Positions 24,352 through 32,655 of a stretch of 39,345 nt of DNA are shown here, piece after piece. Origin of the DNA: Myxococcales bacterium (GTDB lineage Bacteria; Myxococcota_A; Polyangia; Fen-1088). Each line of letters begins with the position of its first letter. The stretch's first letter is position 1. Both the position numbers and the translations under genes were made by a program. Where the stretch lies: the NCBI GenBank assembly GCA_025350815.1, contig JANXXE010000194.1, positions 1 through 39,345 on the forward strand, given 5' to 3'. The notes under the pieces were generated by a model. The model searched no databases and had not been told where the DNA came from. It was given only the letters and a program-made list of their open reading frames with translations.

Positions 24352-25550
24352 GCGCCAACGACGCGCGCGCCGCCGTGGGGGCGTACCTGGCGGCCGCCCC
24401 CCTGCCTTTCAGTGTCCTGCTGGCACCGGCGGCCGCCCCGGTATGCGCGGAGGCGCTGGCGCTGCGGGGCGCCCCGCAAGGAATGTCGGTGCGGACGTTC
24501 GAGGTGGGTCGGACGATTCTGGACGGGCCCACCATCGTGGTGCTGGCCCCGGAAGATTTGCACGGGCCGCATCGGGAGGCCCTGGCCAGGCTGGCCCGCG
24601 CGGCGCTGCCCGGACGATCCATTCTGGTCGGCGGCGGGCAAGACCGCGACATTCTGCTGCACGCTATCAACAACTGGCGCGTGTACCGGGTCGTGCCGAC
24701 GAGAACCCTGCCGTCGGGTTTGCTGGATGCGCTTCAAAAGACCTACGAGGCCATGCAGGTCGAACACGGCCTCGAACGCGCGGCAACGGCCCTGCGCGAG
24801 GAGAACGCCCGTCTGGAGGCTGCCCTCGCCACCCTCGAGGAAACACAGGGCGAGCTTCTACACGCCGAACGACTGGCGACGCTCGGCCGGGTGACCAGCG
24901 GCCTCATCCCGGTCATTGCGGGGTATCTGGGCGACTTGGAGGAATTTCGAACTGTGATGGGGTCGCGGCTCGGCACCACGGATCCCAGTATCGCCGAGCT
25001 GTTGGGATACGCGTTCACGGGAGTGCGAACGCTGAACGCAATGCTCGATGAGATTCGTGGTTTCGCCGAAAGCCGGCCCGAGTCTTATCGATGGGAGCGG
25101 GAGGATCTCGACCCGCTGGTGAACTTCGCGGTGTCCTTCGGCCGCTTCGATCCCCTGAGCCAGCAGCGCGTGCTGCACGCGGACCTGCGTTCGGGCGCAC
25201 AGATTCGGGGCGACTGTAATCGCCTGTACCAGGTCCTGATCAACCTGTTGCGCAACGCCTTTCAGGCGACCGGCACCGGCGGACGCATTGACGTGCGCAC
25301 CTACGTCGAAGGCGCCGATGCGGTGATCGAGGTCGCCAATCAGGGCGATCCCATCCCTGCCGAGGTCCAGGCGCGGCTGTTCCAGCCGTTCTTCACCACC
25401 AAGGGCGACCGGGGTATCGGCCTTGGGCTATCCCTGTGTCGGGCCACGATCGAGCGCCACGGCGGCACCATAACCTGCACCAGCGCCCCGGGCCTGCCGA
25501 CCTGCTTCCGCATCCGCCTGCCGACCGCGCAAGAAATTGATGCCGCCTGA
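24348..25550 (+). CDS. Pseudoreceiver-pseudokinase (array gene 2, Pro in place of His)
   Basis: This 400-residue protein is a paralogue of array gene 1 throughout. The receiver-like N-terminus aligns (compare SILVGGGQDRDILLHAINNW with MILTAYSDVEPIVAAVNEG of gene 1), but the acidic pair is replaced by LLAPAA, the phosphoacceptor region reads VVLAPEDL and the lysine site is RVVPTR. In the DHp region, GRVTSGLIPVIAG has P188 where H195 should be. The ATPase domain looks usable: N303 is kept, F-box LFQPFFTTK and G2 box GIGLGL are present, though the DNGGG motif is NQGDP. It may bind ATP and act as a non-phosphorylated partner, for example in a heterodimer with gene 1. A GTGA overlap couples them. 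Confidence 0.83.
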   Translation: MSANDARAAVGAYLAAAPLPFSVLLAPAAAPVCAEALALRGAPQGMSVRTFEVGRTILDGPTIVVLAPEDLHGPHREALARLARAALPGRSILVGGGQDRDILLHAINNWRVYRVVPTRTLPSGLLDALQKTYEAMQVEHGLERAATALREENARLEAALATLEETQGELLHAERLATLGRVTSGLIPVIAGYLGDLEEFRTVMGSRLGTTDPSIAELLGYAFTGVRTLNAMLDEIRGFAESRPESYRWEREDLDPLVNFAVSFGRFDPLSQQRVLHADLRSGAQIRGDCNRLYQVLINLLRNAFQATGTGGRIDVRTYVEGADAVIEVANQGDPIPAEVQARLFQPFFTTKGDRGIGLGLSLCRATIERHGGTITCTSAPGLPTCFRIRLPTAQEIDAA

Positions 25551-25574
25551 TTCGGCGCCTAGACTTCCCGCCGC

Positions 25575-26792
25575 ATGGAAGAGGGCGATTCGCAGTTCTG
25601 GCAGGAGGTGGTCGACGGACTCGGCATCCCCCTGCCCGCGCCCGGGCCTGTTCTTCTCATCGATGACGACCCGGAGAACCTGAGCGTCCTCGGGGCCGTG
25701 CTCGACGACGATCACGAGGTCCACCTGGCCGCCAGCGGGCCCCAGGCGCTGGCGATGCTGGAACGATTGGGTGATGTCTCCGTTGTCCTCAGCGACCAAC
25801 GCATGCCCGAGATGACGGGGCTTGAGGTTCTCGCGCAGTTCGCCCGCCGCGCGCCAGAGACGGTTCGCATGCTTGTGACCGCGTACTCGGATGTGGAACC
25901 CGTCGTCGCCGCCGTCAACCAGGGGCTGGTCCATGCGTTCTTCCTCAAGCCCTGGGATCGCCACGAGGTGCGTGCCGCTGTCGCGGATGCCATCGGCCAG
26001 CACCGGGCTCGTTCCGCGCTCCACACCCTGCTGCACACGCTGGTCGGCAAGCGCGAGGATCTTGCCCGGACGCAAGTCGAGCTCGAACGCGCGCAAGACC
26101 GTCTGCTCGGCGCAGAACGCGTCAACACGCTGGGACGCTTCACGACCGGCGTTTCCCACAGCGTGTGCAACAGCCTGGCCCTCATGTCCAGTCTGATGAC
26201 CTTCGTTCGAAAGAAGCCGCTTGGCCCCAACGCGGTCGCCACCGTCGAGCACGCCACCACTATTCTTGAGTCACTGTTGCCGGTGATTGCTGACGTGCAG
26301 ACCTTCTGCCGGGGCGAACTGGGACAGATCCACCGTTCGACCGTCGAGCCGCACGGCTTTCTTGAACGGGTGCGTGGCGCCTTCGCAGGCACGTCCCTTG
26401 GGCGTGGGCGCCGCCTGAACACGTCGGTGGACGGCAACGTGGCCTCTGTCGTCATCGATGCCGGGCGCGTGCAGCAGGCGCTGATTGCGGTGCTCGCGCA
26501 CGCCGCGGACGCCAGCGACCATGACAGACCCCTTGCCCTGCATCTGCGGCGCGGGGCAGACAACGGCTGCCGGTTCGAAATCACCTACGGCCCGGCATTT
26601 CGTTCGGACGCCAGCCGCGCCGCCGACGACGATAACGAATCCGTCACGCCCGGCCTCGGTTTCGGCATCGAAATGGCGCGAGAGATTGCCCTTGCCCACG
26701 GCGGCCGCCTGGAACTGGGCGCGCAGGTGACCCACGAGGCGCGCACGTCGCTGTGGCTGGGGCCGGCCGCCCCTAATCAGGATCGCAGGTGA
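25575..26792 (+). CDS. REC-histidine kinase-like protein with decayed ATPase (array gene 3)
   Basis: This 405-residue protein is closest to array gene 1 and shares its residue numbering. The receiver is intact: D30-D32, D74 (VLSDQRMPEM), K125 (FFLKPWD). H195 is kept in TTGVSHSVCNSL. The ATPase domain is damaged: the conserved Asn is H309 (VLAHAADA), and the adenine-binding DNGGG stretch is replaced by ITYGPAFRS, although GLGFGIEMA remains at the G2 site. It can probably receive a phosphoryl group on its receiver or histidine but not bind ATP normally. It starts 24 bases after array gene 2 and is coupled to array gene 4 by a GTGA overlap, repeating the arrangement of the first pair. Confidence 0.82.
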   Translation: MEEGDSQFWQEVVDGLGIPLPAPGPVLLIDDDPENLSVLGAVLDDDHEVHLAASGPQALAMLERLGDVSVVLSDQRMPEMTGLEVLAQFARRAPETVRMLVTAYSDVEPVVAAVNQGLVHAFFLKPWDRHEVRAAVADAIGQHRARSALHTLLHTLVGKREDLARTQVELERAQDRLLGAERVNTLGRFTTGVSHSVCNSLALMSSLMTFVRKKPLGPNAVATVEHATTILESLLPVIADVQTFCRGELGQIHRSTVEPHGFLERVRGAFAGTSLGRGRRLNTSVDGNVASVVIDAGRVQQALIAVLAHAADASDHDRPLALHLRRGADNGCRFEITYGPAFRSDASRAADDDNESVTPGLGFGIEMAREIALAHGGRLELGAQVTHEARTSLWLGPAAPNQDRR

Positions 26793-27967
26793 AAGATCTC
26801 GGCGGGATCATCGACAATTTCCTGCTGCGGCGGCCAATCCCGTTCGTCGTGTTCGTCGCACCCGCGGCGGAAAAGATGGGCGCCGCTGCCCGGGCCGCAA
26901 GCGCCGACGGACAGATCGAGGTCCGCGCGTTTGATGCGGCCAAGGCGCAGCCACCGTCGTCACCCAACATCCTGGTTCTTGCCCCGAAAGATCTCGTATC
27001 GGGCGACACCACGCGCGCGCTTCTGGCCCATGCGCGCGCCGCGCGGCCGGCACGTCCGGTGCTGTTCGGCGGCGCACGCAATCGCGACGTCCTGGTCGAC
27101 GCCATCAACACATGGCGCGTCTTCCGCGTCGTCCCCGAACAAACACCCGAGGTGCTGCGCGACGCCCTGACCCAGGCTTACCAGGCCATGTGCGTCGAGC
27201 TGACCCTGAAGCGCCTGGGCGGCGACCTCGTCGACGAGACGACGCAGCTTGAGCAGACGCTCGCCAACCTGCGCGCCACCCAGCAAAGGGTCATCGAGCT
27301 TGAACGCGGCAATGTCCTCGGGCGCGCGGCCAGCAGCCTGATGCCGGTCATCACGTCACACCTCAATGCGCTGGAAACCTTCAAGGTGATCGCATCGGCC
27401 AGTTTGCACCGCGACGATCCCGAGCTGCGCGATATGTTGACCTCCGCGTTCGAGGGCGTTGCGGCCCTGCGCACCATGCTTGAGGATCTGCTGACGTACG
27501 CAGAAAGCACCCCCGCACCTGGCAATCCAGCGGTGGTCAATCTCGACGAGACGGTGGCATCGGCGCTGGCTTTCGGTCGCTTCGATCCCTTGGCCAACGG
27601 CCGGCCGGTTCAGACCACGCTGCAATCGGGGATCGCTGTTCTCTTCGATCGCGATCGCCTGCGACAGGTCGTGTTGAACCTGCTGCGAAGCGCGTACCAG
27701 ATCGCGGCGCCGAAGGAACCGCTGACGGTGCGCACCCTGAAGAAGGGCCAGGACGGCGTGCTGGAGGTCGAAAGCAACGGCGCGCCGATCTCCGAGGACG
27801 CCCGCGCCCAGCTCTTCGATCCCGCGTTCAGGCTCGGGGGCGACGCGGGCCTGGGCCTGTCGCCCTGCCGCCTGATGGTCGAACGCTACGGTGGCTCGAT
27901 AAGCTGTATCAACGTTCCGGGTCGTGGCCCCTGCTTCCGGGTGCGGCTGCCCCGGGCGCCGTCGTAG
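26789..27967 (+). CDS. Pseudoreceiver-pseudokinase (array gene 4, Pro in place of His)
   Basis: This 392-residue protein is a paralogue of array gene 2. The receiver-like domain again lacks every catalytic residue (VFVAPAAEK, LVLAPKDL, FRVVPEQ). The DHp segment GRAASSLMPVITS has P186 at the histidine position, the same substitution as gene 2. The ATPase domain is more decayed: the Asn is S301 (LLRSAYQ), the G1 box is SNGAPI, and the G2 box is shortened to AGLGLS. ATP binding is doubtful. Retention of an open frame, GTGA coupling to gene 3 and the shared LAPxDL and LxPVI motifs suggest it is maintained as a regulatory or structural partner. Confidence 0.8.
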   Translation: MKDLGGIIDNFLLRRPIPFVVFVAPAAEKMGAAARAASADGQIEVRAFDAAKAQPPSSPNILVLAPKDLVSGDTTRALLAHARAARPARPVLFGGARNRDVLVDAINTWRVFRVVPEQTPEVLRDALTQAYQAMCVELTLKRLGGDLVDETTQLEQTLANLRATQQRVIELERGNVLGRAASSLMPVITSHLNALETFKVIASASLHRDDPELRDMLTSAFEGVAALRTMLEDLLTYAESTPAPGNPAVVNLDETVASALAFGRFDPLANGRPVQTTLQSGIAVLFDRDRLRQVVLNLLRSAYQIAAPKEPLTVRTLKKGQDGVLEVESNGAPISEDARAQLFDPAFRLGGDAGLGLSPCRLMVERYGGSISCINVPGRGPCFRVRLPRAPS

Positions 27968-27986
27968 CCACGTCGGGCAAAGGGGC

Positions 27987-28029
27987 AAAAAAAACCGGCG
28001 CTAGTCGTTGGAACACGACAGGCGCCGGT
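27987..28029 (-). terminator. Intrinsic terminator of the small secreted-protein gene
   Basis: Read on the minus strand, an 8-base stem ACCGGCGC / GCGCCGGT (28022-28029 with 27994-28001) encloses a second 5-base stem GTCGT/ACGAC with a short loop, and eight U residues follow (27987-27994). It begins 30 bases after the stop at 28059. It may also slow transcripts coming from array gene 4 on the plus strand, but there is no U-run in that direction. Confidence 0.85.
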
Positions 28030-28058
28030 GTTGTCTTCCAGAAGGAAGGAAGTCGCGG

Positions 28059-28520
28059 CTAGTTCCCGCGCTTCGCCTCCCACGGCCTCGACTGATCCTG
28101 CCCGCCGAAATTCGACGTCTGTGTCCCCTTGATCAGGGTCCCGTCGAACTTACCAACGTAGCTGGCGACCATCTTCGTGCCGTTGCGATCGCGCTCGACC
28201 TTGAAGGACACAGCGCCGTCCTTGGCCGTCTTGCCTTCCGAAATGGCCGTGTCGCCATTGCGGCCGGAGATCGTGCCGGTCAGCTTCTCCCCTTCAACCT
28301 TGAGCGTCAGCTTGGACTCGCGAACCGCGCCGTCGCGACCTTCCATGGACCAGGTCCAGGTGCCGTTCAGGTCGGCCTTGGCGGCCCCCTTCTTGGCGTC
28401 GCCCTTGGTGTCGCCTTTGGCCTCGCCCTTTTCGGCCGGCTTCTTGTCAGCGGTAGGGGCGGCGTTGGCACGTCCGCCCAATGTCACAGCAACCATCACT
28501 ACGAAAAGACCTCTCAACAT
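28059..28520 (-). CDS. Small secreted beta-barrel-like protein
   Basis: This protein of 153 residues has a clear signal peptide (cleavage near GRANA). A Lys/Ala/Gly/Asp-rich linker (about 23-50) includes a repeated GD(T/A)K pattern. The C-terminal domain begins LNGTWTWSMEGRDG and continues with alternating strands (LTLKVEGEKLTGTISG, VSFKVERDRNG), a pattern seen in small lipocalin-like or DUF-type barrel proteins of unknown ligand. The gene has a good ribosome site (GAGGAGG), its own promoter and its own terminator, so it is monocistronic. It is divergent from the M16 peptidase gene, with 89 bases between the two starts. Confidence 0.8.
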   Translation of the reverse strand: MLRGLFVVMVAVTLGGRANAAPTADKKPAEKGEAKGDTKGDAKKGAAKADLNGTWTWSMEGRDGAVRESKLTLKVEGEKLTGTISGRNGDTAISEGKTAKDGAVSFKVERDRNGTKMVASYVGKFDGTLIKGTQTSNFGGQDQSRPWEAKRGN

Positions 28521-28558
28521 GGGAACCTCCTCTTCGGGGTCATCAGACCCGCAAGACA

Positions 28559-28587
28559 GCTATAGGTTAGAGATAGGTTAGTGTCAC
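28559..28587 (-). promoter_or_regulatory. Sigma-70-type promoter for the small secreted-protein gene
   Basis: On the minus strand, GTGACA (28582-28587) and TATAGC (28559-28564) are separated by exactly 17 bases and lie about 40 bases upstream of the ATG at 28520. The region is notably AT-rich for this genome. The spacer contains most of an 11-base-period direct repeat of ataggttag (28562-28570 and 28573-28581), which could be an operator. Confidence 0.55.
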
Positions 28588-28609
28588 GCCTTCTCCTGGA
28601 GGATTTCCC

Positions 28610-31474
28610 ATGCGTTTTGGCTCTGGCCGTTCGACCCTCGCCCTGTTGGCTTCGTGGCTGTTGCCGCGGCTCGCCGCCGCCGAGGCGCCGTCCAAAACCA
28701 TTGCGGCCCCGCCTGTGCGACCGCCCACTCCCACCGCTCGCTCCGTCGTGACGACTGTCACGCCACCGCTGGCCATTCGCACCGTCGAGGGGATCACCGA
28801 GTACCGTCTGGACAACGGCCTGCAGGTCTTGTTGTTTCCGGACCAGTCCAAAGCGACGGTCACGGTCAACATTACGTACTTCGTGGGCTCGCGCCACGAG
28901 GGCTATGGCGAATCCGGGATGGCCCATTTGCTCGAACACATGGTGTTCAAGGGCACACCCACGCATCCCGAGATCTGGAAGACGCTGCAAACCCACGGCG
29001 CCAACTTCAACGGCACGACCTGGTTCGACCGAACGAACTACTACGAAGAACTGCCCGCCACCGCCGACAATCTCGACTTCGCGTTGCGACTCGAAGCCGA
29101 CCGCATGGTGAACAGCCATATCGCGGCCGACGATCTCGCGAAGGAATTCTCGGTCGTGCGCAACGAGTTCGAATCCGGCGAAAACAGCCCCGGACGCGTG
29201 CTGGACGACAAGATGCTGTCGGTCGCGTTCCAGTGGCACAACTACGGCAAGACCACCATCGGATCGCGCGCGGACATCGAACGGGTGCCAGCCGACAATC
29301 TGCGCGCTTTTTACAAGAAGCACTACCAGCCCGACAACGCGATGCTGATCGTGGCCGGCAAGTTCGATCCCAAGGCGACGCTGGCGCTGATCACGCAGTA
29401 CTTCGGCACCATTGCCCGCCCCACGCGCAAGCTGACCGCGACCTGGACGCAAGAGCCCATACAGGACGGCGAGCGCAGCGTGACCTTGCGACGCACGGGC
29501 GACGTGGCGCTGGTTGGACTGCTGTATCACGGCGCGGCCGGGGCCGACCCCGACTGGATCGCCGAGGACGCGCTGATGGACATCCTGACCAACAAGCCCG
29601 CCGGACGTCTGTACAAGGCGCTGGTCGAAAAGGGCCTGGCCACCGAGGTCAGCGGCTACATTTATCCCCTGGCGGAACCTGGCGTGATGATTCTGGGCGC
29701 CAAGGTCGGCACCCGCGGGACACCCGAAAAGGTCCGCGAGGTCATGACGACCGTCGTCGAGGGAATCGCCGCCAGCAAAGGCACCGCCATCACCGACGAC
29801 GAGTTGGAACGTTGGCGCGCGAAGGCCGCAAAGGAATTCGAGCTGGCACTGACCGAGACGGCCACCGTGGGCGTCTCACTGTCCGACTGGGCGGCGATGG
29901 GCGACTGGCGGCTGTTCTTCCTGACGCGCGACCGGGCAAAGACCTTGACGACCGCGGATCTCAAGCGGGTCGCGGGCAAGTTCCTGAAACAATCGAACCG
30001 CACGGTTGGGCTGTTCTTGCCGACGGCCACTCCGGATCGCGCGGCGTTGGCTGAATTGCCCGATGTGGCGGCGATGATGAAGGGCTTCAAGGGCGGCGCC
30101 GCCGTAGCAGCCGGCGAGACCTTTGCTGCCACCATCGAAAACGTGGAGAAGCGCACCACCCGAAGCGAGCTGCCGGGCGGCCTGAAGCTGGCGCTGTTGC
30201 CCAAGAAGACCAAGGGCGGCGCCGTGAAAGTGGCTCTGACGTTGCGCTACGGACGCGAGGCCGACTTGCGGGGCCAGGTCTCGGCCTCGGAAATCATCAC
30301 GCAGATGCTGCTTCGTGGAACAAAGAAGCACACCTTCCAGCAGCTAAAGGACCAGTTCGATCGCCTGAAGGCCGAGATCAGCTTCAGCGACGGGCGGATG
30401 TCGGTCAATCCGGCCGGCGTGGCCAGCGTACGCATCAAGGCGATGCGCGAAAATCTGCCGGCGGTCCTGACCTTGCTGGCCGAGGTGCTGCGCGAGCCCG
30501 CCTTTCCGAAGGCCGAATTCGAAACCCTGCGCAAAGAAGCCCTGTCGCAGCTTGAGGAAAAGCTACAAGATCCCCCAGCCAACGCCTTCAAGGTGATGCT
30601 GCAGAAACTGTTCCCGGCGCCCAAGGACGATCCGCGCTACATCCCCACCATCAAGGAAGGCATCGAACGCCTCAAGCAACTGCGCCTGGCGGACGTGGCC
30701 AAGTTGCACAAGGATCTGTGGGGCACAAGCCACGCGCAGCTGGCCATCGTCGGGGATTTCGACGCCGCCGCGACCAAGGCGCTAATCACAAAAACGCTGG
30801 GCGACTGGAAATCGCCGAAACCGTACGAACGAATCGTTCGCCCGTTTTTGGCCCTGCCGCCGTCCGACAACGTCATCAACACGCCTGACAAGCAGATGGC
30901 ATTCGTCGGAGTGGCGCACCCGCTGGAACTGCGCGACGACGATCCTGACTACCCGGCGCTGCTGATGATGAACTACATCCTGGGAGGCAGCGCAGATTCA
31001 CGTCTGTTCAATCGCATTCGGCAAAAGGAAGGTCTGTCCTACGGAACGTTCTCGGGCCTCAACGCTTTCCCGCTTGAACGCAACGGGTATTTCTTCGCTG
31101 GCGCCATCTGCGCGCCTGCCAATGCCGACCGGGCCATGGCCGTCATGCTGGAGGAGCTGAACAAGCTTCTGAAAGAAGGTGCCGGCGTGCAGGAGATTGC
31201 GGATGCCAAAAAGAGCTACGCCCAGGGCTGGGATTCCAACATGGCCGAGGATGAATTCCTCGTCGGTGAGCTCGTGCAGGGCCTATATCTCGGCCGCACC
31301 TTCGCCTACTGGAAGGACATCAACGACAAGATCCAGAAGCTGACCGCGGCTGATGTCACCGCGGCCGCGCGCCGGTACATCCAGCCGGCCAAGCTATCCA
31401 AGGTGAAGGCTGGCGATCTCAAGCCGGCGGCGGAATCAGCACCGCCGCCAGTGCGGAAGCCGTCCCCGCGATGA
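28610..31474 (+). CDS. M16 (pitrilysin/insulinase family) zinc metallopeptidase
   Basis: This exported protease has 954 residues and a signal peptide (1-24). The N-terminal M16 domain holds the inverted zinc motif HLLEH (H106, E109, H110) and the third ligand E186 in VVRNEFE, 76 residues later as expected. The C-terminal M16 domain (about 510-940) lacks the zinc motif, as usual for the second half of single-chain family members; it keeps SADSRLFNRIRQKEGLSYG. The likely role is digestion of peptides in the periplasm. The ATG follows GGAGG at ideal spacing. The last 56 bases overlap the convergent MFS gene. Confidence 0.92.
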   Translation: MRFGSGRSTLALLASWLLPRLAAAEAPSKTIAAPPVRPPTPTARSVVTTVTPPLAIRTVEGITEYRLDNGLQVLLFPDQSKATVTVNITYFVGSRHEGYGESGMAHLLEHMVFKGTPTHPEIWKTLQTHGANFNGTTWFDRTNYYEELPATADNLDFALRLEADRMVNSHIAADDLAKEFSVVRNEFESGENSPGRVLDDKMLSVAFQWHNYGKTTIGSRADIERVPADNLRAFYKKHYQPDNAMLIVAGKFDPKATLALITQYFGTIARPTRKLTATWTQEPIQDGERSVTLRRTGDVALVGLLYHGAAGADPDWIAEDALMDILTNKPAGRLYKALVEKGLATEVSGYIYPLAEPGVMILGAKVGTRGTPEKVREVMTTVVEGIAASKGTAITDDELERWRAKAAKEFELALTETATVGVSLSDWAAMGDWRLFFLTRDRAKTLTTADLKRVAGKFLKQSNRTVGLFLPTATPDRAALAELPDVAAMMKGFKGGAAVAAGETFAATIENVEKRTTRSELPGGLKLALLPKKTKGGAVKVALTLRYGREADLRGQVSASEIITQMLLRGTKKHTFQQLKDQFDRLKAEISFSDGRMSVNPAGVASVRIKAMRENLPAVLTLLAEVLREPAFPKAEFETLRKEALSQLEEKLQDPPANAFKVMLQKLFPAPKDDPRYIPTIKEGIERLKQLRLADVAKLHKDLWGTSHAQLAIVGDFDAAATKALITKTLGDWKSPKPYERIVRPFLALPPSDNVINTPDKQMAFVGVAHPLELRDDDPDYPALLMMNYILGGSADSRLFNRIRQKEGLSYGTFSGLNAFPLERNGYFFAGAICAPANADRAMAVMLEELNKLLKEGAGVQEIADAKKSYAQGWDSNMAEDEFLVGELVQGLYLGRTFAYWKDINDKIQKLTAADVTAAARRYIQPAKLSKVKAGDLKPAAESAPPPVRKPSPR

Positions 31475-32567
31475 TGAACACCGGCGGATAGCCCGCGGCG
31501 TCCGCCAGGGCACCAAACAGCGGCACGAAGGCCGAGCCCGCCGCAAAAGCGCCGCTCATCAGCATCAGGGGCTGCGCACGCTGCCCCGACCGCGAATCGA
31601 CCGCCAGGGCCATGACCGCGGGATAAAAGAACCCATGGGCGATCCCGAACGAGCCGCCCACGACGGCCAGCCAACCCGGCCTCAGAGCCGCCGTCGAGGC
31701 CACGACGAGGCCCGACAGCACAAGGGCCATTCGGGCACTTCGCTGGTGACCAGCGCGATCCATCAGCCGCCCGGCAGCCAGGCGAATCCCCAGCGCGCCG
31801 ACGCTATACGCGATGAAGAAACCACTGACGTTGCGCATGCCCAGCGCCAGCGCGAAAGGCTGGTGGAAGGTGAAGATCACGCCGAAGCCCAGGCCCGAAA
31901 CCAGGCCGACGACCAGCAACCGTTGATAGCGCGGGCGGCGCAACAGGGCCTGAATGCTTTGTGTCGGCTGCGCGGCGGCGCTGCGGTCGGCCGACGGTTC
32001 AACCAGCCGCCGGCCCAACGCCCACGCGACGACCGCGATGATGGCGCTGGCGGCAAAAACCGGTCGATAGCCGACCCTGTCGATCAAAGGTTCTGCCAGC
32101 GCCGGGGCCAGCGCGTTGGTCAGGATGTTGGCGCTGCCGTACACCCCGATGGCTTCGGCCATGCGATCAGCAGGCGTGATCATCGTGGCCAGCGTCATCC
32201 CGGCGCTGAAGACCATGTTCCAGGCCAGGCCATGCATCGACCGCGACAGCAGCGCCAGCGGTCCCACCGTCGTCACCAGTACAAAACCCAGGGCGCCGAC
32301 GCCCAGGGCCAAGTTTCCGGCCATGATCGATCGCCGACAGCCGTAGCGGCTCACCCAGGCACCCGCGAACGGCACCGCCACCACACTGGCTGCGCCGAAC
32401 ATCGACGACACGAGACCAATTTCGAAGGCGCCAGCGGCAAGCTCGGTCTTCAAGAACTTCGGTAGCAGCAGGAAGATCGACAGCGAAAATCCGAACGCCA
32501 CCATCATCGCCAGCAACGCCACGAAAGGCGGCGTGTACAGGGGCTGCCGATCAGACGCCGGCGTCAA
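31419..32567 (-). CDS. MFS transporter
   Basis: This membrane transporter has about 382 residues and 12 hydrophobic segments. Features of the major facilitator superfamily include GAWVSRYGCRRSIMAGN after the second segment (loop 2-3 motif) and the matching GRLMDRAGHQRSARMAL in the second half. Substrate is not predictable. The start is uncertain: I use TTG 32567, which gives a short cytoplasmic N-terminus (PASDRQPLYTPPF) before the first segment. The frame stays open to an ATG at 32675, but that would overlap the start of the DNA polymerase IV gene by 20 bases and add an atypical Arg-rich leader. The 3' end overlaps the peptidase gene. Confidence 0.8.
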   Translation of the reverse strand: MTPASDRQPLYTPPFVALLAMMVAFGFSLSIFLLLPKFLKTELAAGAFEIGLVSSMFGAASVVAVPFAGAWVSRYGCRRSIMAGNLALGVGALGFVLVTTVGPLALLSRSMHGLAWNMVFSAGMTLATMITPADRMAEAIGVYGSANILTNALAPALAEPLIDRVGYRPVFAASAIIAVVAWALGRRLVEPSADRSAAAQPTQSIQALLRRPRYQRLLVVGLVSGLGFGVIFTFHQPFALALGMRNVSGFFIAYSVGALGIRLAAGRLMDRAGHQRSARMALVLSGLVVASTAALRPGWLAVVGGSFGIAHGFFYPAVMALAVDSRSGQRAQPLMLMSGAFAAGSAFVPLFGALADAAGYPPVFIIAGTASALAAVLIPPPA

Positions 32568-32655
32568 CGTGTCGTCGCCCCGGACACGACGCCGTACAAC
32601 TTGCCGCTCACCCTGGCGTAGATAGCATTTTCCATGGATGGGAGATACTTGACCC

